64,000 nucleotides of DNA from Caldora sp965222765 (GTDB taxonomy: Bacteria; Cyanobacteriota; Cyanobacteriia; Cyanobacteriales; Coleofasciculaceae): NCBI GenBank assembly GCA_965222765.1, contig CBDCVG010000092.1, positions 1 to 64,000 on the forward strand. The letters are read 5' to 3'. The notes below the pieces were generated by a model. The model was not told the origin of the DNA. It saw only the letters and a list, made by a program, of their open reading frames with translations, and did no database searches. This document shows positions 43,003-51,728 of the stretch, in pieces. Positions within the stretch are counted from its first letter, which is position 1. Each line of letters begins with the position of its first letter. The position numbers and the translations under genes are program-made.

Positions 43003-44502
43003 ATGATTGCAACACCACCATCTATTAACCCATCTGCATTGAAGGAAATTAGCTCAAGATTACCTGACATTTGTGGTCGAGAAGCAGAAATTGCTTCAGT
43101 GGTAAACCATAACGAACCTGTATTTTTGCCAACGACAAATCTCAGTGTAGAAAACATGACAGCGGGATTTGCTTGTGCTCTACACATGCATCAACCTACC
43201 ATCCCTGCAGGAGCTAATGGTGAACTCATCAGCAATCTCCAGCACATGTTTGAACACTCTGGTGAAGGGGATAATCACAATGCGGGTGTTTTTGCTCAGT
43301 GTTATAGTCGCATGGGCGATTTTATTCCCGAACTAGTAGCCAATGGTTGTAATCCCCGGATTATGCTGGATTACTCAGGCAATCTGTTGTGGGGATTGCA
43401 AAAAATGGGACGAGATGATGTGCTCAGCAATCTCAAGCGTATTACTTGTGAGCCACAGTATCAGCCTTATGTAGAATGGTTGGGAACCATGTGGAGTCAT
43501 GCGGTGGTTCCTTCCACACCAATTCCTGACATTAAACTCCATATTCAAGCATGGCAACATTACTTTGCCGCTGTTTTTGGTGACGATGCTCTCAAACGTG
43601 TCAAGGGTTTTTCTCCTCCAGAAATGCACTTACCCAACCACCCAGACACTCTATATGAGTACATCAAAGCCCTTAAAGAATGTGGCTATCGCTGGCTGAT
43701 GGTGCAAGAGCATTCAGTTGAACGTCTGGATGGTTCTGGACTGTGGCACGATGATAAATATGTTCCTAACCGGTTGGTTGCTCGTAACTCTAAGGGCGAA
43801 ACCATTAGCATCACAGCATTGATTAAAACCCAAGGCTCGGATACCAAGTTAGTAGCTCAGATGCAGCCTTATCACGAAGCCAAAGGCAGGGGCAAACAAA
43901 CAATTGGCAATATAAGTGTTCCTAGCTGCGTTACCCAAATTGCTGATGGGGAAAATGGCGGCGTGATGATGAATGAATTTCCTCGGGATTATCCTAGAGT
44001 TTGGCCTGAAATTAAGGGTAATGGTCAAGGTACAGCTGGTGTTGTGGGAGTTAATGGCACTGAATATTTGGAGCTGATTGAGGCAGCAGGGGCTAATCCA
44101 GAAGAGTATCCTGCTTGTCAAGCGGTTCATCAGCACAAAATTTGGCAGCGAGTAGATCCCAATAATGCTACTCCAGAAGCTGTGGAGAAAGCGCTCCAAG
44201 AGTTAAAGGAAACAGATCATCAATTCCACATGGACGGTGCTTCTTGGACTGATGATTTAAGTTGGGTTAAGGGTTACGAAAATGTCTTGGAACCCATGAA
44301 TCAACTCAGCGCCATGTTCCACGAAAAATATGACCCCTTGGTGCAACAAGACTCTTCAGTAACACAACGTTCTGACTATCAGGAAGCCTTGCTGTACACT
44401 TTGTTGGTAGAAACCAGTTGTTTCCGTTACTGGGGACAAGGTACTTGGACTGATTATGCTCGCGAACTTTATCGTCGCGGTGAAGCCGTGTTGAAAGGGT
44501 AG
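43003..44502 (+). CDS. Glycoside hydrolase family 57-like protein
   Basis: About 499 residues from the ATG at 43003 (MIATPPSINPSALKEISSRL). The GH57 catalytic-barrel blocks are visible: FACALHMHQPTIPAG (block 1, His-x-His-Gln-Pro), RIMLDYSGNLLWGLQ, GTMWSHAVVPSTP, FSPPEMHLP with the probable catalytic Glu, and late MNEFPRDYPRVWP. GH57 enzymes act on alpha-glucans such as glycogen, either as amylase, branching enzyme or pullulanase; which one is not decided by these blocks. An open frame extends 87 bp further upstream but would need a rare start. It is transcribed alone. Confidence 0.85.
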   Translation: MIATPPSINPSALKEISSRLPDICGREAEIASVVNHNEPVFLPTTNLSVENMTAGFACALHMHQPTIPAGANGELISNLQHMFEHSGEGDNHNAGVFAQCYSRMGDFIPELVANGCNPRIMLDYSGNLLWGLQKMGRDDVLSNLKRITCEPQYQPYVEWLGTMWSHAVVPSTPIPDIKLHIQAWQHYFAAVFGDDALKRVKGFSPPEMHLPNHPDTLYEYIKALKECGYRWLMVQEHSVERLDGSGLWHDDKYVPNRLVARNSKGETISITALIKTQGSDTKLVAQMQPYHEAKGRGKQTIGNISVPSCVTQIADGENGGVMMNEFPRDYPRVWPEIKGNGQGTAGVVGVNGTEYLELIEAAGANPEEYPACQAVHQHKIWQRVDPNNATPEAVEKALQELKETDHQFHMDGASWTDDLSWVKGYENVLEPMNQLSAMFHEKYDPLVQQDSSVTQRSDYQEALLYTLLVETSCFRYWGQGTWTDYARELYRRGEAVLKG

Positions 44503-44565
44503 TAGCGCGCATAAGTTAATGGGTGTAGTTTGAGTCTAGGGGGTTGACTCCTCACCCAGCTCTCA

Positions 44566-44880
44566 CCGAAATAGACATCTCCAATAATTGTGCTAAAACC
44601 CTTATGCCACTGTGCCAAAATGGGGGTTTCTGGAGATGTCTATTCAGCAAGCCCTAAGTAGGGTTTGCTGAATAAGTCGTAACTTTCGGGTTTGAATAGG
44701 TGTTAGGTGGTAGGTGGTAGGTGGTAGGTGAGGTTGGAGGTAGTAGGTGTTAGGGATTTTCCACTTGCGGTGCAAGGAAATTGCATCGATAGGCTCAAAA
44801 ACCTTGCACTTATTTCGTTTTAAGTTTAGTTAAAACCCTTGTCTGGCATGGTTTGCACACTTATTCAGCAAGCCCTAAGT
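44566..44880. mobile_element. Two abutting MITE-like elements with TTGCTGAATAAG ends
   Basis: Element 1: AATAGACATCTCCA (about 44570) facing TGGAGATGTCTATT (about 44631), followed by CAGCAAGCCCTAAG. Element 2: TAGGGTTTGCTGAATAAGTC (44659) facing CTTATTCAGCAAGCCCTA (about 44860-44877). Element 2 carries a (GTAGGTG)n heptamer run. Its right end supplies the stop codon of the DUF1772 gene. The ends resemble those of a cyanobacterial insertion sequence, but no transposase is present. Confidence 0.7.
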
Positions 44881-45381
44881 AGGTAACCCCGCTCGATTAC
44901 AAAGTGAAATTGTAAACATTCCTGCTGCTAAAAATGCTGCAACTGTCCGAACATGGTTCCAGAATGTCCAATCATTCAAATATTTTGCCCAAAGCATCAT
45001 CCCTTCAGCACTGTTTGGACTGACAATTGCAAGGGCATCATTCAACGGAATATTACCTGCGATCGTAACACCGATCGTGCCAAGCAAATAAAGCAGAGTC
45101 CCAGCCAACCAATAGATAGAACCTGGTTGCTCCCATTGCTGTAAAGCCAAAATAGTGAGCACAATGCCAGCCAATGCCGGTCCAAAAAATGCTGTCATAA
45201 ACCAGGGGTTGATCACTGTAATATTGATAGACTGCATTGCGGCTATGCCCGGTTCCGGTGGTTGCAGCGCTAGCGCCTGCATGACAAAGGTTGAAAAAGC
45301 GAAGAAGATACCAGCTGTTAGAGCGCAACCAATCGCAGCACAAAGGATCAAAGGTAGGCGTAAGTTTTGCATAGTTTCCAT
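44875..45381 (-). CDS. DUF1772 (anthrone oxygenase-like) membrane protein
   Basis: 168 residues with four TM segments: LPLILCAAIGCALTAGIFFA, NPWFMTAFFGPALAGIVLTI, YWLAGTLLYLLGTIGVTI and the C-terminal VRTVAAFLAAGMFTISLC. Between TM3 and TM4 it has NIPLNDAL and WNHVRT, the DUF1772 hallmark. Some fungal relatives are anthrone oxygenases; bacterial members have no assigned reaction. The stop codon falls inside a MITE end, so the natural C-terminus may have been trimmed or replaced. It lies 95 bp downstream of the NmrA-like gene on the same strand. Confidence 0.85.
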   Translation of the reverse strand: METMQNLRLPLILCAAIGCALTAGIFFAFSTFVMQALALQPPEPGIAAMQSINITVINPWFMTAFFGPALAGIVLTILALQQWEQPGSIYWLAGTLLYLLGTIGVTIAGNIPLNDALAIVSPNSAEGMMLWAKYLNDWTFWNHVRTVAAFLAAGMFTISLCNRAGLPT

Positions 45382-45476
45382 TATGTCTGTAGTGAATAAA
45401 CGTCAGTTTTCAAGAATGGCATTGCCTTATTTAGCAGAGGTTCAGCAACCCCTGTTAGTTTGAAAGAAGTTAGAAG

Positions 45477-46106
45477 TTAGTAGGAAAGACTGGGCGTTTG
45501 GTACAGATAGGAATCATCGACTAATTGCTTTAAAATGAAGTCCGCTACATCTGCACGGGAAATTTTGAGCTTGCATGTCTTATCTGTGCCAGGAAATCCG
45601 TGACGGTACTGACTTGTTTTACCTCCGTCAACAAATGCTCCCGGACGGACAATAGTCCAATCCAAACCACTTTGTTTCACATCCTGCTCTTGCCGTTCAT
45701 GATCCACAAACACATTCCGCAAGATCAAGCCAAACATAATGTATTTCCAGTAAAAGTTTAGACTGCCCCAACTATCACCCACTCCCATAGTGGTTTGGCA
45801 AATAAACCGTTGGATACCTGATTTCTGCATCGCCTGAACAATATGCCGTGTCCCCTGTGAGCGAACAGTTCCTGTCAGTTTTTGCCCAGATCCGAGGGTA
45901 CATACCACAGCATCTTGCTTTTGTACCACCTGTTCGACAGAAGGGAAATCTAGGACATCACCCTGAACAAAGTTAAGATTAGGGTGCTGGATGTCGAGTT
46001 TGGCAGGATTGCGTACAAATGCTGTAACCGTATGCCCTTGCTCAAGCGCTTGTTCTACAACTTGGCGACCAACACCACCTGTTGCACCAAAAATTAGTAG
46101 TTTCAT
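45477..46106 (-). CDS. NAD(P)H-binding atypical SDR (NmrA/SDR_a5-like)
   Basis: 209 residues with a Rossmann fold. The dinucleotide motif GATGGVGRQV (8-17) is followed by AFVRNP for NADP selection, then VQGDVLDF, VCTLGSG and WTIVRPGAF. It lacks the classical YxxxK, so it is an atypical SDR: a reductase, isomerase or redox sensor. It stands upstream of the DUF1772 gene on the same strand and divergent-like to an AraC regulator 1 kb away; the three may form a small stress or aromatic-compound locus, but that is only inference. Confidence 0.9.
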   Translation of the reverse strand: MKLLIFGATGGVGRQVVEQALEQGHTVTAFVRNPAKLDIQHPNLNFVQGDVLDFPSVEQVVQKQDAVVCTLGSGQKLTGTVRSQGTRHIVQAMQKSGIQRFICQTTMGVGDSWGSLNFYWKYIMFGLILRNVFVDHERQEQDVKQSGLDWTIVRPGAFVDGGKTSQYRHGFPGTDKTCKLKISRADVADFILKQLVDDSYLYQTPSLSY

Positions 46107-46244
46107 GATTGCCTTCTCCTAAGTCATAACACCCTAAGCTTAGGAAAGCAATTGATTCGGAACTATCTAATTCTTGCGTTACTTGTACAATCTTGCGGTT
46201 AGTTGCCAAACCTTGAGAATTGAGTTCAAACCTATATTTTTAAT

Positions 46245-46530
46245 GGACTGACACGCCCAAAATGGTGTAATAAGTAGGTTGGGTGGAGCGATAGCGTAAC
46301 CCAACAATGACGTATATTCTGTTGGGTTTCACTTCATTACACCCAACCTACGATTTTAGGTGTGTCGCTAATAGCACGACACACCTAAAATGAGGGAATA
46401 GTGCGAGCATCTTGCTCGCGGGATGACTGATAGATCGCGAGCGAGACGCTCGCACTACATTCTTAAATTCTAAATTCTAAATTCCCCAACCGGTTTCTAA
46501 GCCACAAAATTAGGTGTGCCACAGCATTAG
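46245..46530. mobile_element. MITE-like elements, copies 4 and 5, head to tail
   Basis: Copy 4 (46245-46372) has GTAGGTTGGGTGGAGCGAT facing CACCCAACCTACGATTTT and the right end TTAGGTGTGTCGCTA. Copy 5 (46372-46530) starts CACGACACACCTAAAATGAG and ends AAATTAGGTGTGCCACAGC, but its interior is different: GTGCGAGCATCTTGCTCGCG facing GCGAGCGAGACGCTCGCAC, plus a (TAAATTC)n run. Copy 5 abuts the stop codon of the Cys-rich gene. So the same ends can frame unlike interiors. Confidence 0.75.
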
Positions 46531-46922
46531 TATGGTAACGGTATTACACAAGAACCAATCAGAGGACTGTATTGAGTGCCTTCAGGACATGAACAAATGC
46601 TTGAATGACCGCACACATTGATATCTAGCGTACAAGGACCCTTTGAAGGAAATGTACACTTGCTCTCAACAGGTTTTCCGGGACCGTCTGCTAGATCAAT
46701 GTTGTCGACCAGACATGCCCCAACCGATGCATCATAGGAATATTCTGGCGGACAAAGGCATTGGCTAGGATTGCCACAGGGATTGATGTCTCTAGTACAG
46801 GGAACTGTTGAGGTATCTGCGACACAAGGACCAATTGGCTGTGCGATCGCAGCAGGTGAGCTCATGAAAAACAGTTGCACTACTAATAAGAAAGCGCAGA
46901 ATAACTTAAATATTCTCGACAT
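46527..46922 (-). CDS. Secreted Cys-rich protein with two internal repeats
   Basis: 131 residues from MSRIFKLF. A signal peptide (AFLLVVQLFFMSSPAAIA, cleavage before QPIG) is followed by two homologous modules of about 45 residues: PCTRDINPCGNPSQCLCPPE with YSYDASVGACLV, and PCTLDINVCGHSSICSCPEG with TQYSPLIGSCVI. Each has Cys at matching places, so three disulphides per module are likely. The layout recalls small EGF- or TIL-like domains. I do not recognise the family. A longer form with 14 more residues would start at 46964. Its stop codon touches a MITE end. Confidence 0.75.
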   Translation of the reverse strand: MSRIFKLFCAFLLVVQLFFMSSPAAIAQPIGPCVADTSTVPCTRDINPCGNPSQCLCPPEYSYDASVGACLVDNIDLADGPGKPVESKCTFPSKGPCTLDINVCGHSSICSCPEGTQYSPLIGSCVIPLPY

Positions 46923-47082
46923 TTTGAAATTAATGACTCTTTTGATGGACTTTGAGGTCAGCATCGTTCAATCTATCTTGGAGTTTGAACAATCATAAAA
47001 AAATCATACTAATTGAGAGATTTTTTTCAATTAAACAGGAAATAATTTTACAATTATTATTACTTAGTACGAGATTGGCCTC

Positions 47083-47964
47083 GTGAACAAAATTGCTCTG
47101 CAACAAGCTCAAAATAGTTCCTTACCTACCCTGTCTAGCCAAACGGAACGGTGGGAAAACATTCGAGTCAAAAAACTCCAAAATCCGCCGGGAGAAGGAA
47201 GTTGTCATTTCGAGAGTGAGCATACGCTGTATATGTCCCTTGCTCCGCGTCCGCTTCACTATTTGCAAGTTCAGGATGGCAAGACCTACAATGGTCTGTA
47301 TCGTCAAGGAGATATGTTGATAACACCGGCAAACATGCCCCTGTTTGTTCGATGGGAGGGTGATGAAAATTGCTTGCGGATTCAGCTCACTGCTGAGTTT
47401 TTGCAAGATGTTGCCAGAGAAACTCTTAATCAGGATTGCGATCGCCTGGAATTACTGCCTGAATTTCAGATTTGTGATCAACAAATTCAAGCGATCGCGA
47501 TGATGCTTTTCACGGAATTTCAACAGGAACAATCTGGTAGCCAACTTTATCTGGACTCGCTAGCTAATGTTTTGGCAGTAAATCTCATAAGGCGTCATAC
47601 AATAAAGAAACCGCAGTTGCCTATTTATGAAGGAGGTCTAACGCCGCGTCAACTCCAACATGTTTTGGAGTACATTGATGCTCATTTAGATCAAGATCTG
47701 AAACTTGAAAATTTAGCTCAATTGCTCGACATCAGCCAATTTCATTTCGGCCGTCTATTCAAGCAGTCTCTTGGCAGCTCTCCATATCAATATTTAATCC
47801 AGCAACGGGTAGAACGGGCGAAGCAATTATTGAAACAAACCGATCAATCTATTGTAGATATTGCTTTCGATTGTGGATTCAATAGCCACAGCCATTTAAG
47901 CAAAAAATTTCGACAAATTACAGGTATAACACCAAAAGCCTATAGAGGAATGGGACTTAGATAG
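47083..47964 (+). CDS. AraC-family transcriptional regulator
   Basis: 293 residues. An N-terminal cupin-like sensor region (LHYLQVQDGKTYNGLYRQGD; LITPANMPLFVRWEG) is followed by the two-HTH AraC domain (about 190-290): LENLAQLLDISQFHFGRLFK, VERAKQLLKQ, and DIAFDCGFNSHSHLSKKFRQ with the GITPKAYR ending. The start is GTG. The genes it controls are unknown; the NmrA/DUF1772 pair 1 kb upstream is a candidate by position. A MITE end begins right after its stop codon. Confidence 0.95.
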   Translation: MNKIALQQAQNSSLPTLSSQTERWENIRVKKLQNPPGEGSCHFESEHTLYMSLAPRPLHYLQVQDGKTYNGLYRQGDMLITPANMPLFVRWEGDENCLRIQLTAEFLQDVARETLNQDCDRLELLPEFQICDQQIQAIAMMLFTEFQQEQSGSQLYLDSLANVLAVNLIRRHTIKKPQLPIYEGGLTPRQLQHVLEYIDAHLDQDLKLENLAQLLDISQFHFGRLFKQSLGSSPYQYLIQQRVERAKQLLKQTDQSIVDIAFDCGFNSHSHLSKKFRQITGITPKAYRGMGLR

Positions 47965-48137
47965 GGCTTGCTGAATAAGTCGTAATTTTCGGGTTTGAAT
48001 AGGTGGTAGGTGGTAGGTGGCAGGTGGTAGGTAAGGGAAAGAGGTGGTAGGTGTTAGGGATTTTCGACTCACCGTTCGCTCATTTGAAAAGTTAGCTGCT
48101 CGATTTATCGAGCAAAAAGCCTTGTACACAAGGCTTT
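47965..48137. mobile_element. MITE-like element with heptamer core
   Basis: AGGGCTTGCTGAATAAGTCG begins at 47966, just after the AraC stop, followed by (GTAGGTG)n heptamers, as in the element at 44.66 kb. The right end is not found; a perfect 10-bp hairpin AAAGCCTTGT/ACAAGGCTTT lies at 48116-48137. The rest of the 434-bp spacer up to the ExoD gene has no gene, only a (TTGTTAA)n array at 48361-48397. Confidence 0.65.
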
Positions 48138-48398
48138 CAGAAATTTGAGAGGAGACAGGGAAAATTTTTCCCTGATTGGGCTACCAACGAAGTTATCAGG
48201 AGTTGAAGGATCTTAGCTAGCGATCGCATTCTTTCAATTTCTAGAAAGCTCACCCCTCTCTATATCTTCTCAAACCTTTATATAATAAGTGTTTTAGCAC
48301 AATAATTCTGAATAGACAAAGGAAATTGAGCGAACGCTGAGTGATTTTGAAGTAATGAATAATTGTTAATTGTTAATTGTTAATTGTTAATTGTTAAG

Positions 48399-49022
48399 TC
48401 AACGACCTAGCCAATTTTTAATCACGTCAACAAGACTAGTACCACCGAACCAAAGAGCTATCAGAATTGAGATAGAAAGAGTTGCTCCCATTACACATAA
48501 GATTAAACCTCCTAGGGTAATCGCCCCATCATCTTCGACTAAGCCAAAGCCAGTGACGAAAATCCCGATCGCTGGTAAGGTATTGGTTCCTGGAATGGGA
48601 ATCATCATCGAAATTGACATCAACGCGATCGCAACGCCAATGACTACTCTACCAGGCAAACTAGTGCAAATATAACTCAAACGCGGACGTGCGATCGCTT
48701 CAACCTTTTTTAACCAGGGAATTCCTGCTTTAACGAAACCCTGTACTTTTTCTAACTTGATGGCATGATTCATCATCCCCTGGGGTAGCCAGGGACGTTT
48801 AGCGCCAACAATTAGCTGAGTTGCTAGTAGCAGCATAACAATTCCAAAGGGAATTGAGTAACCAGGAGCAGGAACTGGTAAAGCTGAAGGAAGAGCGAGG
48901 ATAACGAACAAAAAACCAAAGATTCGTTCTCCTGCTAGGGAAAGGATATCTATCAACTTTACTTGAGGCTGTCGGTCTTCTTCAAAAAAATAGCGCTGTA
49001 ATTCCGCAGAAAGTCTAGCCAT
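48399..49022 (-). CDS. ExoD-family exopolysaccharide-related membrane protein
   Basis: 207 residues with four to five TM segments. Family blocks: ILSLAGERIFGFLFVILALP, SALPVPAPGYSIPFGIVMLL and MMIPIPGTNTLPAIGIFVTG, then FGLVEDDGAITLGG. ExoD was first linked to exopolysaccharide synthesis and alkali tolerance in rhizobia; the exact activity is not known. It stands alone between two heptamer arrays, (TTGTTAA)n downstream and (CCTAATA)n upstream. Confidence 0.93.
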   Translation of the reverse strand: MARLSAELQRYFFEEDRQPQVKLIDILSLAGERIFGFLFVILALPSALPVPAPGYSIPFGIVMLLLATQLIVGAKRPWLPQGMMNHAIKLEKVQGFVKAGIPWLKKVEAIARPRLSYICTSLPGRVVIGVAIALMSISMMIPIPGTNTLPAIGIFVTGFGLVEDDGAITLGGLILCVMGATLSISILIALWFGGTSLVDVIKNWLGR

Positions 49023-49060
49023 TTATTGTATAAAATATTACTCCCAATTTTTCCCTAATA

Positions 49061-49127
49061 CCTAACACCTAATACCTAATACCTAATACCTAATACCTAA
49101 CACCTAATACCTAACACCTATTCCCTG
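49061..49127. repeat. Tandem heptamer array (CCTAATA)n
   Basis: About nine copies of CCTAATA/CCTAACA fill the gap between the ExoD and DUF928 genes and run into the last codons or stop of the DUF928 gene. Confidence 0.9.
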
Positions 49128-49843
49128 GTACAACAGTCAACAAAAGGTTTTTGAGAAATATCCTCTAGTTCCACTGACTTTAATAATTCTTCCCACTCCC
49201 TTGGATTAGATTCGCGCAAATCAGCCATAAGAGCTAGAGTCTCATGCCAAATCTTAGCCTGAGAATAGAGTAGAGCCTGCTCCAGGAGATCAGACTCCTG
49301 TTTTAGCATAGTTTCCAGCTCGGGATTTAGTTCAGTGCGTTGGAACCAACCTTGAACAAAAGGTTCACGGCTGCGCTCATCAGGATCGCACATCAGGGAG
49401 AAGTACCACCGATAATTCTTGCCAATTTCGAGAGAGACAGTTTCTGGAAGGCTTAATCTCAAGATACCTGGAGTATTGGGAAGTAGAAGATTTTGTCTGT
49501 AGACTGTATTATTCTCTCCATCATAAACAGCCAATTCCGCTTCTACAAATTGACCAGTTTCCGGAATATAGATAAATAATGTTGGATGAGCCGCAATAGT
49601 GGTTACCAGATTATCGGGAGGCATCAAGGCAGTCATTTTTGTGGGTAAGCGAAACGCCTTAGGGCAAGGGGTTCGTGCCTCACCTCTGCCATCGGAATGT
49701 CTTCTGCCAGGTAAAAATTCGCTGCTTTGAGGGGGGAACTCGAGGCTGAGTTGCCACTCTCGATAGGATTGAGCTAGCACTTGTGAAGGCAAGCCAGAGA
49801 AAATTACCGTTACAGTCCCAATGACAGCAGCAAGTTTACCCAC
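49118..49843 (-). CDS. DUF928 family secreted protein, longer form
   Basis: 241 residues with a signal peptide (LAAVIGTVTVIFSGL, cleavage near VLAQ). The DUF928 body: GRGEARTPCP, ALMPPDNLVTTIAAHPTLFI, YIPETGQ, LLLPNTPGILRLSLPE, and GKNYRWYFSLMCDPDERSRE, with the ending QGWFQRTELNPEL. After the core it has an extra helical C-terminus of about 60 residues missing from the copy at 10.6 kb. The C-terminal CCTRE lies inside a heptamer array. The role is unknown; DUF928 proteins often share loci with CHAT or CHASE2 proteins. Confidence 0.88.
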   Translation of the reverse strand: MGKLAAVIGTVTVIFSGLPSQVLAQSYREWQLSLEFPPQSSEFLPGRRHSDGRGEARTPCPKAFRLPTKMTALMPPDNLVTTIAAHPTLFIYIPETGQFVEAELAVYDGENNTVYRQNLLLPNTPGILRLSLPETVSLEIGKNYRWYFSLMCDPDERSREPFVQGWFQRTELNPELETMLKQESDLLEQALLYSQAKIWHETLALMADLRESNPREWEELLKSVELEDISQKPFVDCCTRE

Positions 49844-50024
49844 GATGAGCTAACCTCCGTGTTTAACTCAGTTACCAGCCTCTTTGAGGATGGGGAAAGG
49901 TTAAGGGTTAAAGGTTAAAAGGTTAAGAACTGATGATTCTTCCTTTTTCCTTTGCCCTTTTTCCCTTTTCCAAGCCGTTAGCTTCGAGTTCCGGAGAAAA
50001 AGCTTTCTCCTTCCCTTTTTTCCA

Positions 50025-50160
50025 CTGTGACATACTCCCACACTTTAACCAGAGGCTAAGTGTGGGCTTCTAGTGAGACTTCCGGCAACCCGCTGTTAAC
50101 TGAGCTTTACTGACGACACGGGGTACTCCACCGCGTCAGAACAATCGAATGAAAGTTCAG
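50025..50160 (-). mobile_element. Orphan omega-RNA-like IS200/IS605 end downstream of ahcY
   Basis: On the minus strand the stem CCCACACTT/AAGTGTGGG (50037-50045 with 50058-50066) is followed by AGTATGTCA, the form seen at the 3' end of cyanobacterial TnpB-associated omega RNAs; TGGGCTTC-type scaffold sequence precedes it. No TnpB or TnpA gene is adjacent. It runs in the same direction as ahcY, starting shortly after its stop, so it could be transcribed by read-through. I infer a non-autonomous or decayed IS605 end. Upstream (49844-50024) are GGTTAAA-type repeats and nothing else evident. Confidence 0.5.
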
Positions 50161-50176
50161 CTCAAATCTAACCTTT

Positions 50177-51454
50177 CTAGGTTCCAGATGTCCAAGAGTT
50201 CATGTACTCAACTTGCTCTGATGTCAGAGTATCAATGAAAATACCCATTGCTTCCAGCTTCAGTCGGGCAATTTCTTTGTCTACCTCAACGGGGATAGAG
50301 TGCAAACCGGGTTCCAGTTTACCTTTGTTCTTCACCAAGTATTCACAAGCCAAAGCTTGGTTGGCAAAGCTCATATCCATCACTGCACTGGGATGTCCTT
50401 CCGCTGCTGCTAAGTTAACTAGGCGTCCTTCTCCTAGTACGACAACAGATTTACCATTCTTGAGACAATACTGCTGAGTGAAAGGACGGACATCTTTCAC
50501 TTCCGATGACATCTCGCCCAAGGACTTGAGATCAATTTCAATGTCGAAGTGTCCGGAGTTAGCAACCATTGCTCCGTCTTTCATCACCTCGAAATGTTCT
50601 GGACGAATAACGTGCTTGTTACCGGTGACGGTGATGAATAAGTCTCCTTGGGGTGCTGCTTCTTCCATTGGCATTACCCGGAAGCCGTCCATAATTGCTT
50701 CAATTGCCTTAGTGGGGTCAATTTCGGTAACAATGACATTCGCTCCAAGTCCCTTGCCTCGCATGGCAACTCCTTTGCCGCACCAGCCGTAACCAGCTAC
50801 TACTAAAGTTTTACCTGCAAGCAAGACGTTGGTAGCACGAATCACACCATCAAGGGTAGATTGTCCTGTACCATAACGGTTGTCAAAGAAATGCTTAGTA
50901 TCAGCATCGTTGACATTCATCGCCGGGAAACTTAGTACCCCGTCATTGAACATGGCTAGCAGACGGACAATACCAGTGGTTGTTTCTTCAGTGGTACCAA
51001 TAATCTCGCTAATTTGACTTTGCCTGTCTTTGACCAAAGCGGCAGTAACATCACTGCCATCATCAATAAGAATATTGGGACGGTGGTCGAGAGCGATTTC
51101 AACGTGGCGGTTGTAAGTAGCAGCATCTTCCCCTTTGATTGCAAAGACAGGGATTCCCTCATCGACAACTAAGCTAGCAGCTACATCATCTTGAGTGGAC
51201 AGGGGATTGCTAGCAATCAAAATGGCATCAGCACCACCCTTCTTCAGAGCGATCGCTAAATGAGCTGTTTCTGTGGTTACATGGCAACAAGCCACCAAAC
51301 GAATACCGTCAAAAGGCTTTTCTTGGGCGAAACGTTCTTTGATTTGCCGTAGTACAGGCATTTCCCGTCCAGCCCATTCAATCCGCTGCTTCCCGATGGG
51401 AGCAAGGGACAGGTCTTTGACTTCGTGCTTTAGTTTAGTAGGTGTTGCAATCAT
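50177..51454 (-). CDS. ahcY: Adenosylhomocysteinase
   Basis: 425 residues, the normal bacterial length. Reversibly splits S-adenosylhomocysteine into adenosine and homocysteine, recycling the product of SAM-dependent methylation in the cytoplasm. It has GIRLVACCHVTTETAHLAI in the substrate domain, the cofactor-binding GYGWCGKGVAMRGKGLG with VIVTEIDP, the hinge and active-site FDNRYGTGQSTLDG, and the ending with LTSEQVEYMNSW. The N-terminus and ATG are standard. I saw no SAH riboswitch in the upstream 270 bp. It is monocistronic. Confidence 0.98.
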   Translation of the reverse strand: MIATPTKLKHEVKDLSLAPIGKQRIEWAGREMPVLRQIKERFAQEKPFDGIRLVACCHVTTETAHLAIALKKGGADAILIASNPLSTQDDVAASLVVDEGIPVFAIKGEDAATYNRHVEIALDHRPNILIDDGSDVTAALVKDRQSQISEIIGTTEETTTGIVRLLAMFNDGVLSFPAMNVNDADTKHFFDNRYGTGQSTLDGVIRATNVLLAGKTLVVAGYGWCGKGVAMRGKGLGANVIVTEIDPTKAIEAIMDGFRVMPMEEAAPQGDLFITVTGNKHVIRPEHFEVMKDGAMVANSGHFDIEIDLKSLGEMSSEVKDVRPFTQQYCLKNGKSVVVLGEGRLVNLAAAEGHPSAVMDMSFANQALACEYLVKNKGKLEPGLHSIPVEVDKEIARLKLEAMGIFIDTLTSEQVEYMNSWTSGT

Positions 51455-51728
51455 TTACTTAGCCTGTAACAAAAATTCGTGTTGTAGTCTTAACTAGGTT
51501 ACTTCATCTTTTGGAAGCTGTCTGCAAATTTCTTCGGACAGAATGAACACAATGCCTCTGTATATGTTGTATTGGCGGGTAAGAAGCGTGTCATTGGTCA
51601 TTGGTGACAATTTAAAGAAAAGAGTAATTTGTCAAGCCCTTTCTCAAAGATTATTAAGTTTTCCAGCATCATTCTTTGAAAGAGCTCCTGAGGAGCGCTT
51701 CGCGCCCCCCAATTGAATGGGAGAAACA

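Noticed and set aside
51455..51728. SAH riboswitch before ahcY
   Set aside because: I could not find the expected paired elements in the upstream spacer; only AT-rich sequence and short repeats are visible.
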